Origin: Spirodela intermedia
Lineage: Eukaryota > Streptophyta > Magnoliopsida > Alismatales > Araceae
Assembly (NCBI GenBank): GCA_902729315.2
Contig: LR746277.1
Coordinates: 691,501-755,500 of the forward strand
DNA: 64,000 bases
Direction: 5' to 3'
Shown: one piece after another, positions 22,891-36,900 of the stretch
How the letters are laid out: every line of letters begins with the position of its first letter
Numbering within the stretch: position 1 is the stretch's first letter
Notes under the pieces: model-generated
What the model was told of the DNA's origin: nothing
The model's database searches: none
Seen by the model: the letters and a program-made list of their open reading frames with translations, nothing else
Position numbers and translations under genes: made by a program

Positions 22891-25800
22891 ATGTACCTCT
22901 ACAGCCTCACCCTGCAGCGCGCCACTGGCGTGGTCTGCGCCGTCAATGGTAGTTTCGTGGGGGGGAAGACGCAGGAGATCGTCGTCGCCCGCGGCAAGAC
23001 GCTGGAGCTCCTCCGCCCTGATGAGGCTGGCCGGATCCAGATTCTCCACTCCGTCGAGGTCTTCGGTGCGATTAGGTCACTGGCTCAGTTCCGCCTCACC
23101 GGCTCCCAGAAGGACTACCTCGTCGTCGGGTCGGACTCTGGCCGCCTCGTCATCCTCGAGTATAACGTCGCCGCCGCCCGCTTCGACAAGGTCCATCAGG
23201 AAACCTTCGGCAAATCAGGGTGCCGCCGTATCGTCCCCGGGGAGTACTTGGCAGTCGATCCGAAGGGTCGGGCAGTGATGGTTGCCGCCTGCGAGAAGCA
23301 GAAGCTCGTCTACGTCCTCAATCGCGATGCCGCCGCCCGCCTCACCATTTCTTCTCCACTAGAGGCCCACAAGAGCCACGTTATCTGCTACTCGGTTACG
23401 GGTATAGACTGCGGCTTCGACAACCCCATTTTCGCCGCTGTGGAGCTTGACTACTCGGAGGCTGACCTGGATCCCACCGGCCAGGCGGCTGCGGACGCTC
23501 AGAAGCACCTCACCTTCTACGAGCTCGACCTTGGACTGAATCACGTCTCTCGGAAATGGTCGGAGCCAGTGGATAATGGGGCCAATTTGCTCGTCACTGT
23601 GCCTGGTGGTGGCGATGGCCCTGGAGGGGTTCTTGTCTGCGCCGAAAATTTTGTCATCTACAAAAACCAGGGTCATCCCGATGTACGCGCCGTCATACCC
23701 CGCCGTGATGACCTGCCTGCTGAGAGGGGAGTGCTGGTGGTCTCAGCTGCCACCCACCGCCAGAAGAGCCTCTTCTTCTTCCTTCTACAGACCGAGTACG
23801 GGGATATTTTCAAGGTCACACTCGACCATGAAGGTGGGGAGCGTGTCAAAGAGCTGAAGATCAAGTATTTCGATACTATTCCAGTTACCTCGGCCATGTG
23901 TGTTCTCAGGACGGGATTCCTCTTCGCTGCCTCCGAGTTTGGTAACCATGCCCTCTACCAGTTTCAGTCCATTGGGGATGGGCCTGACGTGGAGGCCTCA
24001 TCTACCACGCTCATGGAGACGGAGGAGGGATTCCAGCCGGTCTTCTTCCAGCCCCGCCCACTGAAAAACCTGTTGCGAATCGACCAGGTTGAGAGCCTCA
24101 TGCCCATCATGGACATGAAGGTTACAAATCTGTTTGAAGAGGAGACTCCACAGGTCTTTACGCTCTGTGGACGAGGTCCTCGATCTTCGCTCCGCATACT
24201 CCGCCCAGGTCTGGCCATCAGTGAGATGGCGGTGTCACAGCTGCCGGGCACACCAAGTGCTGTCTGGACAGTCAAGAAGAATGTGAACGATGAGTTTGAT
24301 GCATATATCGTTGTGTCCTTCACCAACGCCACCCTTGTGCTCTCCATTGGTGAAACTGTTGAGGAAGTTAGTGACAGTGGATTCCTTGACACCACACCCT
24401 CCCTTGCAGTGTCCCTGCTTGGGGAGGACTCTTTGATGCAGGTTCACCCCAATGGCATCCGGCATATCAGGGAGGACGGCCGTATCAACGAGTGGAAGAC
24501 ACCTGGAAAGAAAACCATTGTCAAAGTCGGCTCGAATAGGCAGCAAGTTGTAATTGCCCTCAGCGGTGGGGAGCTTATCTATTTTGAGATGGATATAACA
24601 GGTCAGCTGATGGAGGTGGAGAAGCATGAGATGCCCGGTGATGTGGCTTGCCTAGATATTGCCCCAGTTCCCGAAGGGAGGCAGAGATCTCGGTTTCTAG
24701 CCGTTGGGTCATATGACAACACCATCCGGATACTGTCTTTGGATCCCGATGACTGCATGCAGATATTGAGCGTGCAGAGTGTGTCTTCACCCCCTGAGTC
24801 TCTGCTGTTGCTGGAGGTGAAGGCCTCAACTGGGGGAGAAGATGGTGCGGACCACCCTGCCAGTGTTTTCCTCAATGCTGGTCTCCAAAATGGTGTGCTT
24901 TTCAGGACTGTGGTAGATATGGTCACTGGTCAACTGTCTGACACGCGGTCTCGGTTCCTCGGCTTAAAGCCGCCAAAGCTCTTTTCTGCTATGGTCAGGG
25001 GACGCCAAGCAATGCTCTGCTTGTCTAGCCGGCCCTGGCTTGGATATATTCACCAGGGTCGTTTTTTGTTAACGCCCCTCTCTTATGAGACCCTCGAATA
25101 TGCATCTTCGTTCTCATCAGATCAGTGCGCTGAAGGTGTAGTTGCAGTTGCTGGGGAAGCATTGAGAGTTTTCACAATTGAGCGCCTGGGAGAGACATTT
25201 AATGAGACAGTCATCCCACTGAGGTATACACCCCGGAAATTTGTCCTTGTGCCCAAGAAGAAGCACTTAGTTATAATTGAAAGCGACCAGGGGGCTTTCA
25301 CTGCACAGGAGAGAGAGGAAAACAAGAAGGTGTTTTTCGAAGCCACTGGCATTGGTGAAAATGGAACTGCAAACAATGGCGATCAGATGGAGAATGGTGG
25401 TGGGGACAATGATGAAGAAAAAGACCCTCTTTCGGATGAACAGTATGGTTACCCAAAGGCGGTGTCTGATAAGTGGGTGTCCTGCATTAGGGTTCTTGAT
25501 CCGAGGACAGGTGAGACAACATCTATATTAGAACTTCAGGATAATGAAGCAGCATTCAGTGTTTGCACTGTGAATTTCCATGATAAGGAACACGGGACAC
25601 TCCTGGCTGTTGGCACAGCTAAAGGGTTGCAGTTTTTGCCCAGGAAGAGTCTCATTGGTGGCTTTATACATATATATAGGTTTATAGATGACGGGAAGGG
25701 GCTTGAGCTGTTGCATAAGACACAAGTGGATGGTGTTCCTCTCGCCCTTTGCCAATTCCAAGGGAGGCTTCTTGCTGGTATTGGGCCTGTTCTTAGGTTG

Positions 25801-28800
25801 TATGAGCTTGGCAAGAAGCGATTACTGAGGAAATGTGAAAACAAGCTTTTCCCAAATACCATCATGTCTATTCATACCTATCGAGACAGGATCTACGTTG
25901 GTGATATTCAAGAGGTAACTACATGTTCACATTAGGATATTTATGTACATATGCTTTGATGCCTGCCAGTGTCCGAACATGCGATAATTCTTCAATTCTT
26001 GGTTTAGCATTATAATATCGTTAGTATTTTTTTGTGTTACTTGTTACCGAGGATCAGTCAGTCTTAACCAGATTTGCTAATTGCATATCCGTTCATATTT
26101 ATATTTTTTTAGAAATCAACTCAGCAGACTGTAGGCTGCCTAGTGCTAGTTTGGCTCTTCGTAGTGATCTCTCCACGTGCCACTCCTACCCTTCTATGGG
26201 ACGGATACCCATATTCTTCTCAGAATATGTACTGTGCTTTCCTATAACCGCATTCTATGAGACTTTATTGGGATGGTGAACGCCATTTATGTGTTGATGG
26301 TTCATAGCAGTAGCTATATCCAACCTGCATTTTCATCGTCTATTTTCTTTACACTCCATGGAAATCTGTTCAAGGTTTTCTCCTGAATCAGTCAGGAGAT
26401 TAGTGGCCTGGAAATTCTATTCACTTTTGAAGAGCTGGATTCACTGGCATATATTGCTTTTATGTTAAAGGGATGTCGCTCTGTTTTCTATGCCATATTT
26501 CAATATTTACACATTGTGAAAAGGAAAAATATGCTCATAACTCGTGTCATACATGGTCCTTTGATGAAAATTGCTGTGCAAGGTTGGAGGTGGATGCACA
26601 TGATTTCTCGTGCATGAGCTAGGACCTTCAGAGAATTCGAAATTCGAACATAGCGCCAGCAGAGATTTCTCTAGGAGTCCTCGCTTAAGCACCTCTGTGG
26701 ATGTTTATTGGAGATAATGAATGAAATCTAGATCTTATTAGGAGTATTATCACTGTTTCATGTTTTGATTGGAATTTACAGATGTGTATGCAGTATCTTT
26801 GCTTAGATGAGATTCATTTGGGGATGTGCAAATCTGAATTGTCTGCACGGTCAGTATTGGGCTCCTGTTTTGTCAGTTATTGACCTTTTTGCTGTTGGAG
26901 AGTCAGATTGACTTAGGCTAGATTTCTTGTACTTATTATTTTCATAAAATGATTCATGAGATTGTCAATCACGAATTGTGAAAGTGGACAAAAAGCTGCA
27001 AACGACGTATTTGAGAATGACGGATGAACCCAGTTCGGGAACCGTTTGAAATAAGAGGGAAGAAAGGAATTGGTAGTATAAGACTGCGGAATACAATTCT
27101 GGTCGTGCTTTATGATTTTTCTTAGTTTCTTAACTATACTATAGAGTTTAAGATGATATGATTGTAATATATTTATTTCAAAATGATCTATTAAAAAGAA
27201 ACTCCTAGAATTATGCAATAATCCCTATATTTATCGATTATTAATTACAAACACATGTACACCACAACTTTGCCAGAAAACCTCTCAAACGAGCTAATCC
27301 TGCTGTGGTTTGGTTTCCCTCTGGTCCTATAAATTTTCAAAACCAAGGGATCCCTTAAAACTTTCAATATCTTGATGTGAATGTTTCACATAAAGGTAGA
27401 TATGATATATGTTTCCTTCAAGCTTTGTAAGATGCCCACACATCATCTATCTCTACACTAGTTTTTCTGTAGTTATTTCATTGTTGGTATCATGGCAGCA
27501 AGGCAGCAGGGTTTCTGTTTTCAAAGCATTTCCTTACATTGGGACATCTTTTATCTCTTCCATTTTTCAAAGATATTTGATTTTTCATTGAAGCGTGAGA
27601 TGTGTAAGTCATAGGATGTCTCTGTGGTAAACGTATAGTACATATATTTCTGCATTTCCAATTTTTGATTCATGTTGCAAAATTAACCAGACGATCTAAT
27701 GCGAGGACTTCAATGGAACATTATTTATAAATAGATGTAAACAACGATGACTGTCTGTTCTGGAAATAGGGTTCTCTAAATTCTTTTTGGCCGTGTAAAA
27801 TGTTCAAAAAATTATGTTATTCATACTATGATATCCCAAAGTCATCATCAATGAAGGAAGAATTTACAAAGTTGTATCACTGATATTGCAAAGTTTACCT
27901 ACTCAATGAAATCCGAACATTTTCCTCTTAAAGATTACTCATTTCTTTGAAGGGGGAACGGTCTAAAAACGGCCTAAAAATCCGAATAATTTTCAACTTC
28001 TCGTAGATATTTGGAGAAGTCATTACAAGTTGGAAGCCACTAGATTAGTTCCCATCTCCCCAATCTTCTCTGCAAAATTATTATCTGTGAAGCGCACATT
28101 TTCCTTCTGTTCAATGAGAAAATTATTTTTTTTTGGGGGCCAGCAGACCATTCCAAAACTATGATTTTTCATTATTTTATTGAATGATTAGATCTCGATT
28201 GTCGTCTACAAGATGGGGTTGACCAATGAAACCTGCTGCTTCTTTGCAGTCATTCCACTACTGCAAGTACCGGAGGGATGAGAACCAGCTCTATGTCTTT
28301 GCTGATGACTCCGTCCCACGGTGGCTCACAGCAGCCCACCACATTGACTTTGACACGGTGGCTGGTGCCGACAAATTTGGAAACATCTTCTTTGCCCGGC
28401 TACCGCAGGACGTGTCCGATGAGATCGAGGAGGACCCGACAGGTGGCAAGATTAAGTGGGAGCAAGGGAAGCTAAATGGGGCCCCCAATAAGGTGGAGGA
28501 GATTGTGCAGTTCCACATCGGGGATGTGGTCACATGCCTTCAGAAGGCTTCACTGATACCTGGCGGCGGTGAGTGCTTGATCTATGGGACGGTGATGGGG
28601 AGCCTGGGGGCCATGCTTCCATTCACCTCAAGGGAGGACGTTGACTTTTTCTCTCACCTGGAGATGCACATACGGCAGGAGCACCCCCCACTGTGTGGCA
28701 GGGACCACATGGCGTATAGGTCTGCCTACTTCCCTGTTAAGGTGAGTGCTTCTCCGGTGTTAGTTTGCCATTTATTCCCTGGATGGATAACTTGATATAC

Positions 28801-29786
28801 CGATATTGGCGCTTATGTTTGACTCTCATCCTTGAATCATTATGCTTGAATATGAATAAGTCAACGGGGTTGGGTAGTTTCAATATGAATAATTTCTTTT
28901 TTTGTAGAACGCACAATGTGGGATAGGATAATTGCTCTAAAAACAGCTATTTTCATGATTAGTTATGAACAAAGTTTTCAAAAAGCTGTGAAGGTTGGTG
29001 ATTAATGGAAACAGAGCTATTTCTTAACTTTATTATCTGAATAAAGTTTTTTGTAAAATGTTGAGGGGGAGGCAATTGCTAGGAATTCGTATTGGAAAAC
29101 TCAAAAATTCTTCCAGCAGCTGTTTCTTTTAGGGTTCTACACTCTCATCCTTCATTCATGCCTGCTTGAATGGCGTGCTAGCTTAATTATATTTTTTTCT
29201 ATTAAAGGTAAAAAATAGGCTAATTTCTGGCCCACAAGAACTATTTTCAAGCCTTTATTTGAATAAAATTGCTATAAAATATGTAAGGGTAGGTAACTGT
29301 TGGACAAACAATTTTTCCAATCTCTTTGAGCAGACATTTTTCCTGCATCTGGTTAGTCATTTTTCCAAAGTTCTCCAGAAATATTTTCAATCTCTGTGGG
29401 CAGACATTTTTCCAAAGTTCTCCAAAAATATTTCCAATCTCTGTGAGCAGTCATTTTTTTTGCTGCATCTGCATCTCTAATGAATGATTTTTCCAAAGTT
29501 CTCCGAAAATTTTCTAATCTCTGTGAGCAGTCATTTTTTTTTTCTGCATCTCTGAGGAATTATTCTTGAAATGCTCTGGTCAGTGAATTTTCCTGCGTTA
29601 TTCCTTATTATGAGGGTGATCTGAAGGTGGGGAATGGTTGCTGTGCAGGATGTGATCGACGGGGATCTCTGTGAGCAGTTCCCCTCCCTGACCCCGGACT
29701 TGCAGAGGAAGATCGCCGATGAACTGGACAGAACTCCCGGTGAGATCCTCAAGAAGCTCGAGGACATCCGAAATAAGATCATCTAG
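22891..29786 (+). CDS. SF3B3: Splicing factor 3B subunit 3 (SF3B3/SAP130)
   Basis: A core subunit of the U2 snRNP SF3b complex in the nucleus, where it scaffolds SF3B1 during branch-site recognition. Exons are 22891-25914, 28250-28741 and 29649-29786, all GT-AG. The 3654-nt sum gives 1217 residues, close to the usual 1210-1217. The N-terminus MYLYSLTLQRATGVVCA is the invariant family start. The protein contains the three WD-like beta-propeller region shared with DDB1 and CPSF160, and a C-terminal CPSF_A segment with KYRRDENQLY, EEDPTGGKIKWEQGKLNGAP and a C-terminus in KKLEDIRNKII. An in-frame extension 31 codons upstream has no ATG, so 22891 is the start. The first exon is 3 kb with GC falling along its length. 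Intron 1 is 2.3 kb and intron 2 carries exon-like repeats. The gene looks intact and functional. Confidence 0.97.
25915..28249. other. SF3B3 intron 1, no embedded gene
   Basis: This 2.3-kb AT-rich intron starts with GTAACT and ends with TTTGCAG. A frame continuing exon 1 stops at 25935, so retaining the intron would truncate the protein after residue 1008. No domains or repeats were recognised inside. Confidence 0.7.
29319..29530 (+). repeat. SF3B3 intron 2 repeats carrying AATCTCTGTGAGCAG
   Basis: Four copies of AATCTCT(T/G)TG(A/G)GCAG lie at 29319-29333, 29389-29403, 29436-29450 and 29516-29530. They are embedded in larger units with TTTTTCCAAAGTTCTCC. The same 15-mer, with G for the first A, is coding sequence in exon 3 at 29664-29678 (residues DLCEQ). 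Each copy ends in CAG followed by a T-rich stretch. Confidence 0.85.
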
Positions 29787-29812
29787 ACCCAACCATTTCA
29801 GGCCCTCTGTAA

Positions 29813-29814
<2 letters not shown>

Positions 29815-29873
<59 letters not shown>
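29815..29873 (+). repeat. (CT)n microsatellite in the SF3B3 3' UTR
   Basis: About 29 CT units start 29 nt after the SF3B3 stop codon, and a second CT run follows at 30037-30064. Both probably lie in or near the 3' UTR. Confidence 0.9.
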
Positions 29874-29877
<4 letters not shown>

Positions 29878-30036
29878 TTGGAAGAGGAGATCAGGGTTTC
29901 ATGTCTAGATGGGTGGTTCACCTGGGCTTTTATCTGGGCCGGCTTCAGGATTATAGAGAGAGAGAGAGAGAGAAGGGTGTCCTCCTCTGGGGCCTCTTAG
30001 ACCTTGTGGTCTCAGTTTGGGAATTACTCTGTTGTG

Positions 30037-30067
<31 letters not shown>

Positions 30068-30985
30068 GTACAACTTTTGATGTTAGTTTAAGCTCTTCAG
30101 GCAGTATATATGCCCGTTTGCTGCGAGGTGTGAACAAGAACTGTTCGGGCCCGTTTACTCCGGCCCGGCCCGGCCCATTTATACCCAAATGGTGGGGCTC
30201 AGATTCTGACTGAGCCTGTCTGGGAATGCAATGTGACACTCGGGTCCCACCGGAGGTGATAAAACTTCGGGCCAAACACGGGCTCTGCGAGGAGCGGGCC
30301 GGTGTATATTTTTCGGGCTTTGACGTTGACATGTCGGTTGATTCGATTTTTTATATCTTTATTGAATAATTTGACTGAAAATATATTTTCCAGTTTACGT
30401 AAATTGTATTTCTGATTGTCTTTAAATTAATCAGGGTATTATCGTAAATCATTTGGCTGATCGGGTGGCCAAGACCGGTCCAGGTTTCCGATCTGACGTC
30501 TTAATCTCTCCTTGGTTTTTTTATTAAAATAAATATAACTTATTTTCTAATGGTATTACGACAAATCTTTTGTCGTCTCGTCTGATAATTATGGATTCTT
30601 ATCACGTCCGTTGGATCGAAACCCCGCGGTGGAGATTTGATCACATCTTGGTGAGCCCACAATGCTCGTCGAATCTTAGCCCTTGATTCCACACGTGGGA
30701 TCCCCCCCCCTTGTGGACGAGCTCCGCACGTGGCCCAGTGTATCGCGGCGCCAATGAAAAACCCTTGCTTTGCTCCCTCGCTTGGGGAGGGAGAGGGAGA
30801 GAGGTAGAGAGAGAAAGGTAGAGAGAACAGAGAGAGAACTCCGGAAGCAGTCAGAACAAGGGCTCGCTTCTTGCTGCCGCCTTCTTCGGTTCTCCGACTT
30901 CTGCTTTCCCTTCTCTCTTCCAAGTTGCTCGCTCGCCCCGGCGCCGAGTTGTGTGGCGGAGGGAGGTATACTTCAAGTTTCCGCA
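29874..30985. other. SF3B3-CCT1 intergenic region
   Basis: No gene lies here. It contains a GA run (29957-29972), a CT run (30037-30064), a block of GGCCC/GGGCC repeats at about 30146-30180, and the CCT1 promoter and leader from about 30590. A GAGAGAG-rich leader at 30785-30838 precedes the CCT1 start codon. Confidence 0.6.
30692..30732 (+). promoter_or_regulatory. Paired G-boxes in the CCT1 promoter
   Basis: CACGTG occurs at 30692-30697 and 30727-30732, the cores 35 bp apart and about 250-290 bp before the CCT1 start codon. G-boxes bind bZIP and bHLH factors in plants. Use at this gene is inferred from position and pairing only. Confidence 0.4.
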
Positions 30986-33900
30986 ATGGCGATCGCAGCA
31001 CAGACCCCCGATATCCTTGGGGACCGCCAGTCCGGCCAGGATGTTCGCACCCAGAATGGTGAACCTCTTATTCTTCTTCCCCTTCCTCTTCCTCTTCCTC
31101 TTCCTCCTCTTCATCACCATCGTCATCTTCTTCTTCTTCTTCGTAAAACCCTGCTTTCACTGTAGTTTCCCATTCGGAGTTGTCTCACTGTCAGGCGCAG
31201 CTCACTTCTGAGATGAAAACCCTAGCAGAATGAATGTGAACGTCTACAAGTGGCTGTTTTGTTTTCTTACTTTGATTATGCTTGTTAATAGCCGGCATTC
31301 TGATCGTTTTTCTTCTCCTTTTTCGGGAGCTTCTGTGAGCAGTGGTGGCCTGTCAGTCTGTGGCAAACATTGTGAAGTCATCTCTTGGACCGGTCGGCCT
31401 TGACAAGGTAATGGGATCACCGAGTCTCGCTTCTGCTTCTACTGCCGTTTGTCTGATCTGTTTCGTGTGTTGGTCAGAAGATTTCGTGTGTGGTAATTCA
31501 TTTCCGACTTTCAGAGATTTTTCTGGTTCGTTGGTCCACATGTGCTTCAAAATGCCTTTGACTTGTTTGAAGTCATAACACTACAAAGCTTAAGCCAAGG
31601 ATTCCCTAGAATACCGATTCTGTATTGGGGAATGTATTTTGGAAGGTGGATGGTACCATAACCATTCATTTAAGGGAGAAAATGTACAAGCTGAGCCAGA
31701 ATATTAGTCTGGAGAACCCCTGTAGATCACTTCTGGTCTAGACTCCCCCAAAATAAAATAAGAAAATCCGCTCGTTCCATCCTACAGAAAAATCTTTCCC
31801 CTTCTTTGATCCTATGACTCATCCGAAATGAGAACCCAATCATGGCGGGCCACTTTCCTCTCAAAAATGCTCCTCTTTCCATTTAAGCATCCCAGAGAGT
31901 TGCTTGAGGGGTCGGACCCAGAATCCTGTAATCACCTTTTTATGCACCATGAGTCACACAAATTGAGTGGAGCGAGTGAAAAAAGAGGCTGATTTAATGC
32001 CCTGGACTGCAGTAAAATTTATGTAAGGTCTTCACCTATTGTTTTTGGATTGGTGAGCTTCTTGATTGTAAGAAGAAAGATGGTAGATTGTCCGGGGTAC
32101 AAACGGGGAAGACAGAATCAAAACGTACCTGCGGGGGTCATGATCAAGAACTTTATACTTTGTGAGGATTGTGGGTTCATTGTTATGTCATGTGCGCATT
32201 TCTATGTTATTTTTGTAAAACTTGTATCATTATTTTGCTGAGCATCTGTCTCCTCTTGCTAGTTTCTATTATGTTTCACTGTTATTTTCTTGCTACTGTG
32301 CACCTTTATGTGTTAGTGTACCTTTATGTTTGATAACGTAATGTCAATGGGTTATTTCTTATTTCCTATTAAATCATTCTAATGTATGACTATTTATGTA
32401 AGCTGGCTTAATTTGGTATTTTTTGAATCTATTAGATGTTAGTTGATGACATTGGTGATGTCACAATCACCAATGATGGGGCCACGATTCTTAAGATGCT
32501 AGAAGTTGAACATCCTGCTGCGAAGGTTGATAATCTGAAAACATTTCTCTTGCTTATGTTACACCTCTCTTATCTCTCTTGCTCCTCTATAGTTTGGCTT
32601 TCTCTTTTTGTAATTTTAGGTCCTAGTAGAGCTGGCTGAACTTCAAGATCGAGAAGTTGGTGATGGCACAACCTCAGTTGTTATCATTGCAGCGGAGTTC
32701 CTTAAGGTCTAATACAATTGTAGCCTTAGAGCTTTTCGGCTTAGGCTGCAGTTCTCTTTTTCTCGATGTCATCCATTATAATTTGGTATCAGAGAATGAT
32801 TTTCTGATTTCCATGGTGACAGAGAGCAAATGATCTGGTGAGGAACAAGATTCACCCCACATCGATCATCAGTGGATACAGGGTGAGTTTGGGACTATTG
32901 AAGTAGTTACTTTGTAAATTTTTTTGCGGATCATTTCGCCTGTTACTCATGCCCTGTTGTTGTTTCCCAACTAAAAAAAAAAAGAAAAGGGGAGCACAGC
33001 TCCATGTTGCCCATGGTTCTCTTTGGGTTGATGTTTTGTGTAACGTTTCTTGTGAACAGTTGGCGATGAGGGAAGCTTGCAAGTTTGTTGATGAGAAACT
33101 TTCTGTAAAGGTAAGTAATGCGTTGCTGAAGAATGCTTGACTTCTCATTGTCAGTCATATTACTCTCTTAGAGTTCACTTTGTCATCATCTTTTTTTATT
33201 TTACCTACAATCGATACTTGTGTGTTTTCAGGTGGAAAAGCTGGGTAGAGAGTCCCTTATAAATTGTGCGAAGACAAGCATGTCATCAAAGTTGATCAGC
33301 AGTGACAGTGATTTTTTTGCAAATCTGGTAAATTGGATACAGCTGCTTCATTCAAGTGAAGCAACTATACTATTCATGTGACCCACTGCATTCATAATGC
33401 TGCCCCTAAGCATCATTATTCCTTGGTTATCTTATTAAAAGGTTGTGTTGAAATTTGTGTGATACATTCTATTTATCTCTGCAAGTAATTATTGAGAACA
33501 TTTAGCTGGAAAGTGGATCTTGTGCTTGATCACTGGATTTTCTGACCATCGTGATCAAGCTATGCATTATGACTGACAAGAGAAGTTTGGTAGAGTTTCG
33601 TCAATAGATCTGCTCAGTGCTGCATGTTTCTTAGTCTCCCGTCAACCAATAAATGTGGCATGTTATTGTTCATGTTCATCTGGTTATCTCAATCGTTTGA
33701 ACTGTTCTTCATCTTCTTCAGGTTGTAGACGCTGTCCAATCAGTAAAGACTACAAATTCGAGAGGAGAAGTCAAATATCCGATCAAGGTTTTTTTACTAG
33801 CTGTCTTTTAATATTTTATTTAGTTGAGGGTATCTCTGGATACTGCTAGTAATTTCTGGCAGTCCTTTTTGGTTTTTCCCTTTAAGAAAATAACATTGCC

Positions 33901-36900
33901 ACTCATAAAACCGAGTTCCTCTTCCTCTCTCTAATGGAAAGTAAAGGGCATTCCACTGCTGAGATAAATCGCAATTGTGCACTTTTCACATCTTGAGACT
34001 CCCACTCGTATATATACATTTGATGCCCATTTGGCCCCTGTATTACCTCTGTTTCTTATGTTAAATATTTTTTTCAGGGCATTAATATTCTGAAAGCTCA
34101 TGGAAAAAGCGCAAAAGATAGCTACTTGCTCAATGGCTATGCGTTAAATACAGGTCGGGCTGCACAAGGAATGCCTAGCAGAGTTGCACCTGCAAAAATC
34201 GCATGCCTTGATTTTAATCTTCAGAAGACAAAAATGCAGATGGGTGTACAAGTCCTTGTCACAGACCCCAGGGAACTTGAAAAAATCCGTCAAAGGTTGT
34301 TCTCATCCATAGACATTTGGAGCTATTTCTCTCTTCTTACTTGCAATGAACTTCTGTGCGTAAATTTCCAAAATCTGCAAATCCTTAACCCCGGTTAAGT
34401 TTCCAGGTTACGTATTATGCTCTCAATGTCATTAAATTACTTTTTTAGTGTGTTCAATGAGCAGTCTGGTTTCTTTGAGATATGCTGTTTTATGAAATTA
34501 TAATAGTTCCGAAAAAGAGAAACATAAAATTGTTATACCATCTTGATCAGGGAAATTTGTGATTTGGAAACAGGGTTTGTCAACCAAAGTTAAACTAGTT
34601 AACTATGCAAGTTTACATTTCTTCCAGAAGCACACCTTGTTGTTGTCAGATGTGCACTACTTCAATTTGATCAGGCTTTGACATCAGGGATATTCCTGTC
34701 TACTTTTTTCTTTGCATATCTGTGACTTATTCATCTTGTATTGTGCTTGAAGCCACTTAAAAGCTATCCTTATGTGCTGTTTTTTGAAGAAAGTAGACTA
34801 ACTCCCAGGGTGCCATGATCTGGAAACAAAAGGGTTTTCACTTTACGTTCTTTCACATTATTTTCTTTGGTGTATGAGATTGCTGGTTTCTCCTTATTCT
34901 TCTGACAGAGAAGCTGACATGACGAAGGAACGAATTGAGAAGATTTTTAAAACTGGAGCAAATGTCATCCTAACAAGCAAGGGAATAGATGACATGGCTT
35001 TGAAGGTAGGGCCTTTATCCTCAATGATTACGTTTGTTACATAGCTCAGGAAATATTGACCATGGGTTTACTGTGACAATCAGTCCAAACCTTACCCCGT
35101 TTTCAGTAGAAAACAATTGGCAATATTTTACTTTGGGTTTTTTACATATTGCATATTTCTTGGAGACTTTGGAAGCATGACAGTGATGGCGACGATGATG
35201 ATGCATTCCATGATTGACTGGCATGGTTTTTACTATTTGTATTATGGCAGGGAAAATATTTAATGCTCCTATTGAGGCTTGGGTTATGGCATGACTTTCT
35301 CTGCTTGAGTTTCCTCATAATTGACTCTGGCTAAATATGAACCAGATATTTTTCTCTTCCACCTTTCACATGCTTACTATTCTGTGCATGGTTAACATCT
35401 CTGAATTTATTTTCAGTACTTCGTCGAGGCTGGGGCTATTGCTGTGAGGCGTGTACGGAAGGAGGATTTGCGACATGTTGCCAAGGCTACTGGTGCCACT
35501 GTGGTACGCTTATTTGTTCAAATTCTCCATCTTGTTCTTGTCCCTGGCTGTGTTCTCGTTGTGATTTTATTGTGTGTTACCATTATTCCTTACATTCCCA
35601 ATCAACTTTTGCATTTAGTTCTTGTCCCTGTTTGTGTTCTCATTATGATTTTATTGTGTGTTACCGTCATTCCTTGGATTCCCAGTCATGGACTGACGGG
35701 ATGGATCTATTCTCTTGCGAGTTTCATGGTTTTGGTCCATGAGAACAGTTACAAGCCGTAGCAGCCAAGCATTTGTTTTCTACTGCTAAATTCCTTTCCT
35801 AGAAATGGCTATGACCCTTCTTTATTTTATCTGCGTCAATTTAGTCCGCATGTATATTTTTTTTCTATGTATTATCCTGTCCTTCCTTAATAACTTGCTG
35901 TTTTCAAGACGGCAGTTTTTCAAGAGCCGTATCCTGGATCTTTATTCTCTTCTTCATGTGACATTGTTAAATCTCTTCCTAATGGATTTCAGCAGATTTT
36001 TTTTTCCTATAACTGCCGTCAGACGCTTCTCAAGTCTATCTATAAGCTTGCAAACATCCTCAGGTCTAATAAAAAGATTTTAGAACTGATACTTGACATC
36101 TCCAAAATATTTTCCTAACTAAATGTCAGAGTATACAGAGCTTAACCCACTTATTTATGCGTACATGGCCCTTTGAAGAAACCATGCACTACATTGGACT
36201 TGTGGGAATTAATTCAGTTGGTTAAAAGGGCTTGTTTTTTCTCGCTATTTTTTGAATCATTAAATTATTTTTTTCTTATCTCCGAGATCTTAGAGTAAAT
36301 GTGTGTAGATTTTGCTTTGCTACTGATTTCCTAATCGCCTCCTCTCCTGATTATGTTCAGGTGACAACATTTGCTGATATGGAAGGAGAAGAAACATTTG
36401 ATTCCTCATCCATTGGGTATGCTGATGAGGTGATAGAGGAACGCATTTCCGATGATGATGTGATTCTGTTGAAAGGCACAAAAAATACCAGTGCAGTAAG
36501 TAACTCTCCTCTTTATCACTGTGTTCTTTACGGGTTCCTTAACCGGATTCATTTTAGAAACTTACAACCTCCATTTCTAACGTCTTTCTTTTTGCCTATT
36601 TTTTTCTTATCTCAGGTTTCCTTGATACTTAGAGGTGCAAATGACTTCATGCTCGATGAGATGGAACGTGCTCTGCATGATGCAATTTGTATTGTGAAGA
36701 GAACTCTCGAATCTAATATGGTAAAGCTTGTTATTAGTGCTCTTTTTCGTAAAAATCTTGACTATCACTGTGTGATCTTAGGTACCCATTTAGTAACGTA
36801 GTGAGATATAAATGCCTAAAAATGTAAATGTTTGTTAATTAAGAATCTACATACTTAGACCCCCCTCTCTGCATACTCAGTTTAGATTGTATATACTATT

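Noticed and set aside
22635-22952. Upstream ATG frame overlapping the SF3B3 start
   Set aside because: It begins in the CT-repeat promoter duplication, which may not be transcribed, and the protein is low complexity. Not called as a regulatory uORF without start-site data.
32784-32795. TGGTATCAGAGA, resembling an LTR-retrotransposon primer-binding site
   Set aside because: It sits inside the 116-bp CCT1 intron 4, with no LTR or coding remnants around it, so chance is more likely.
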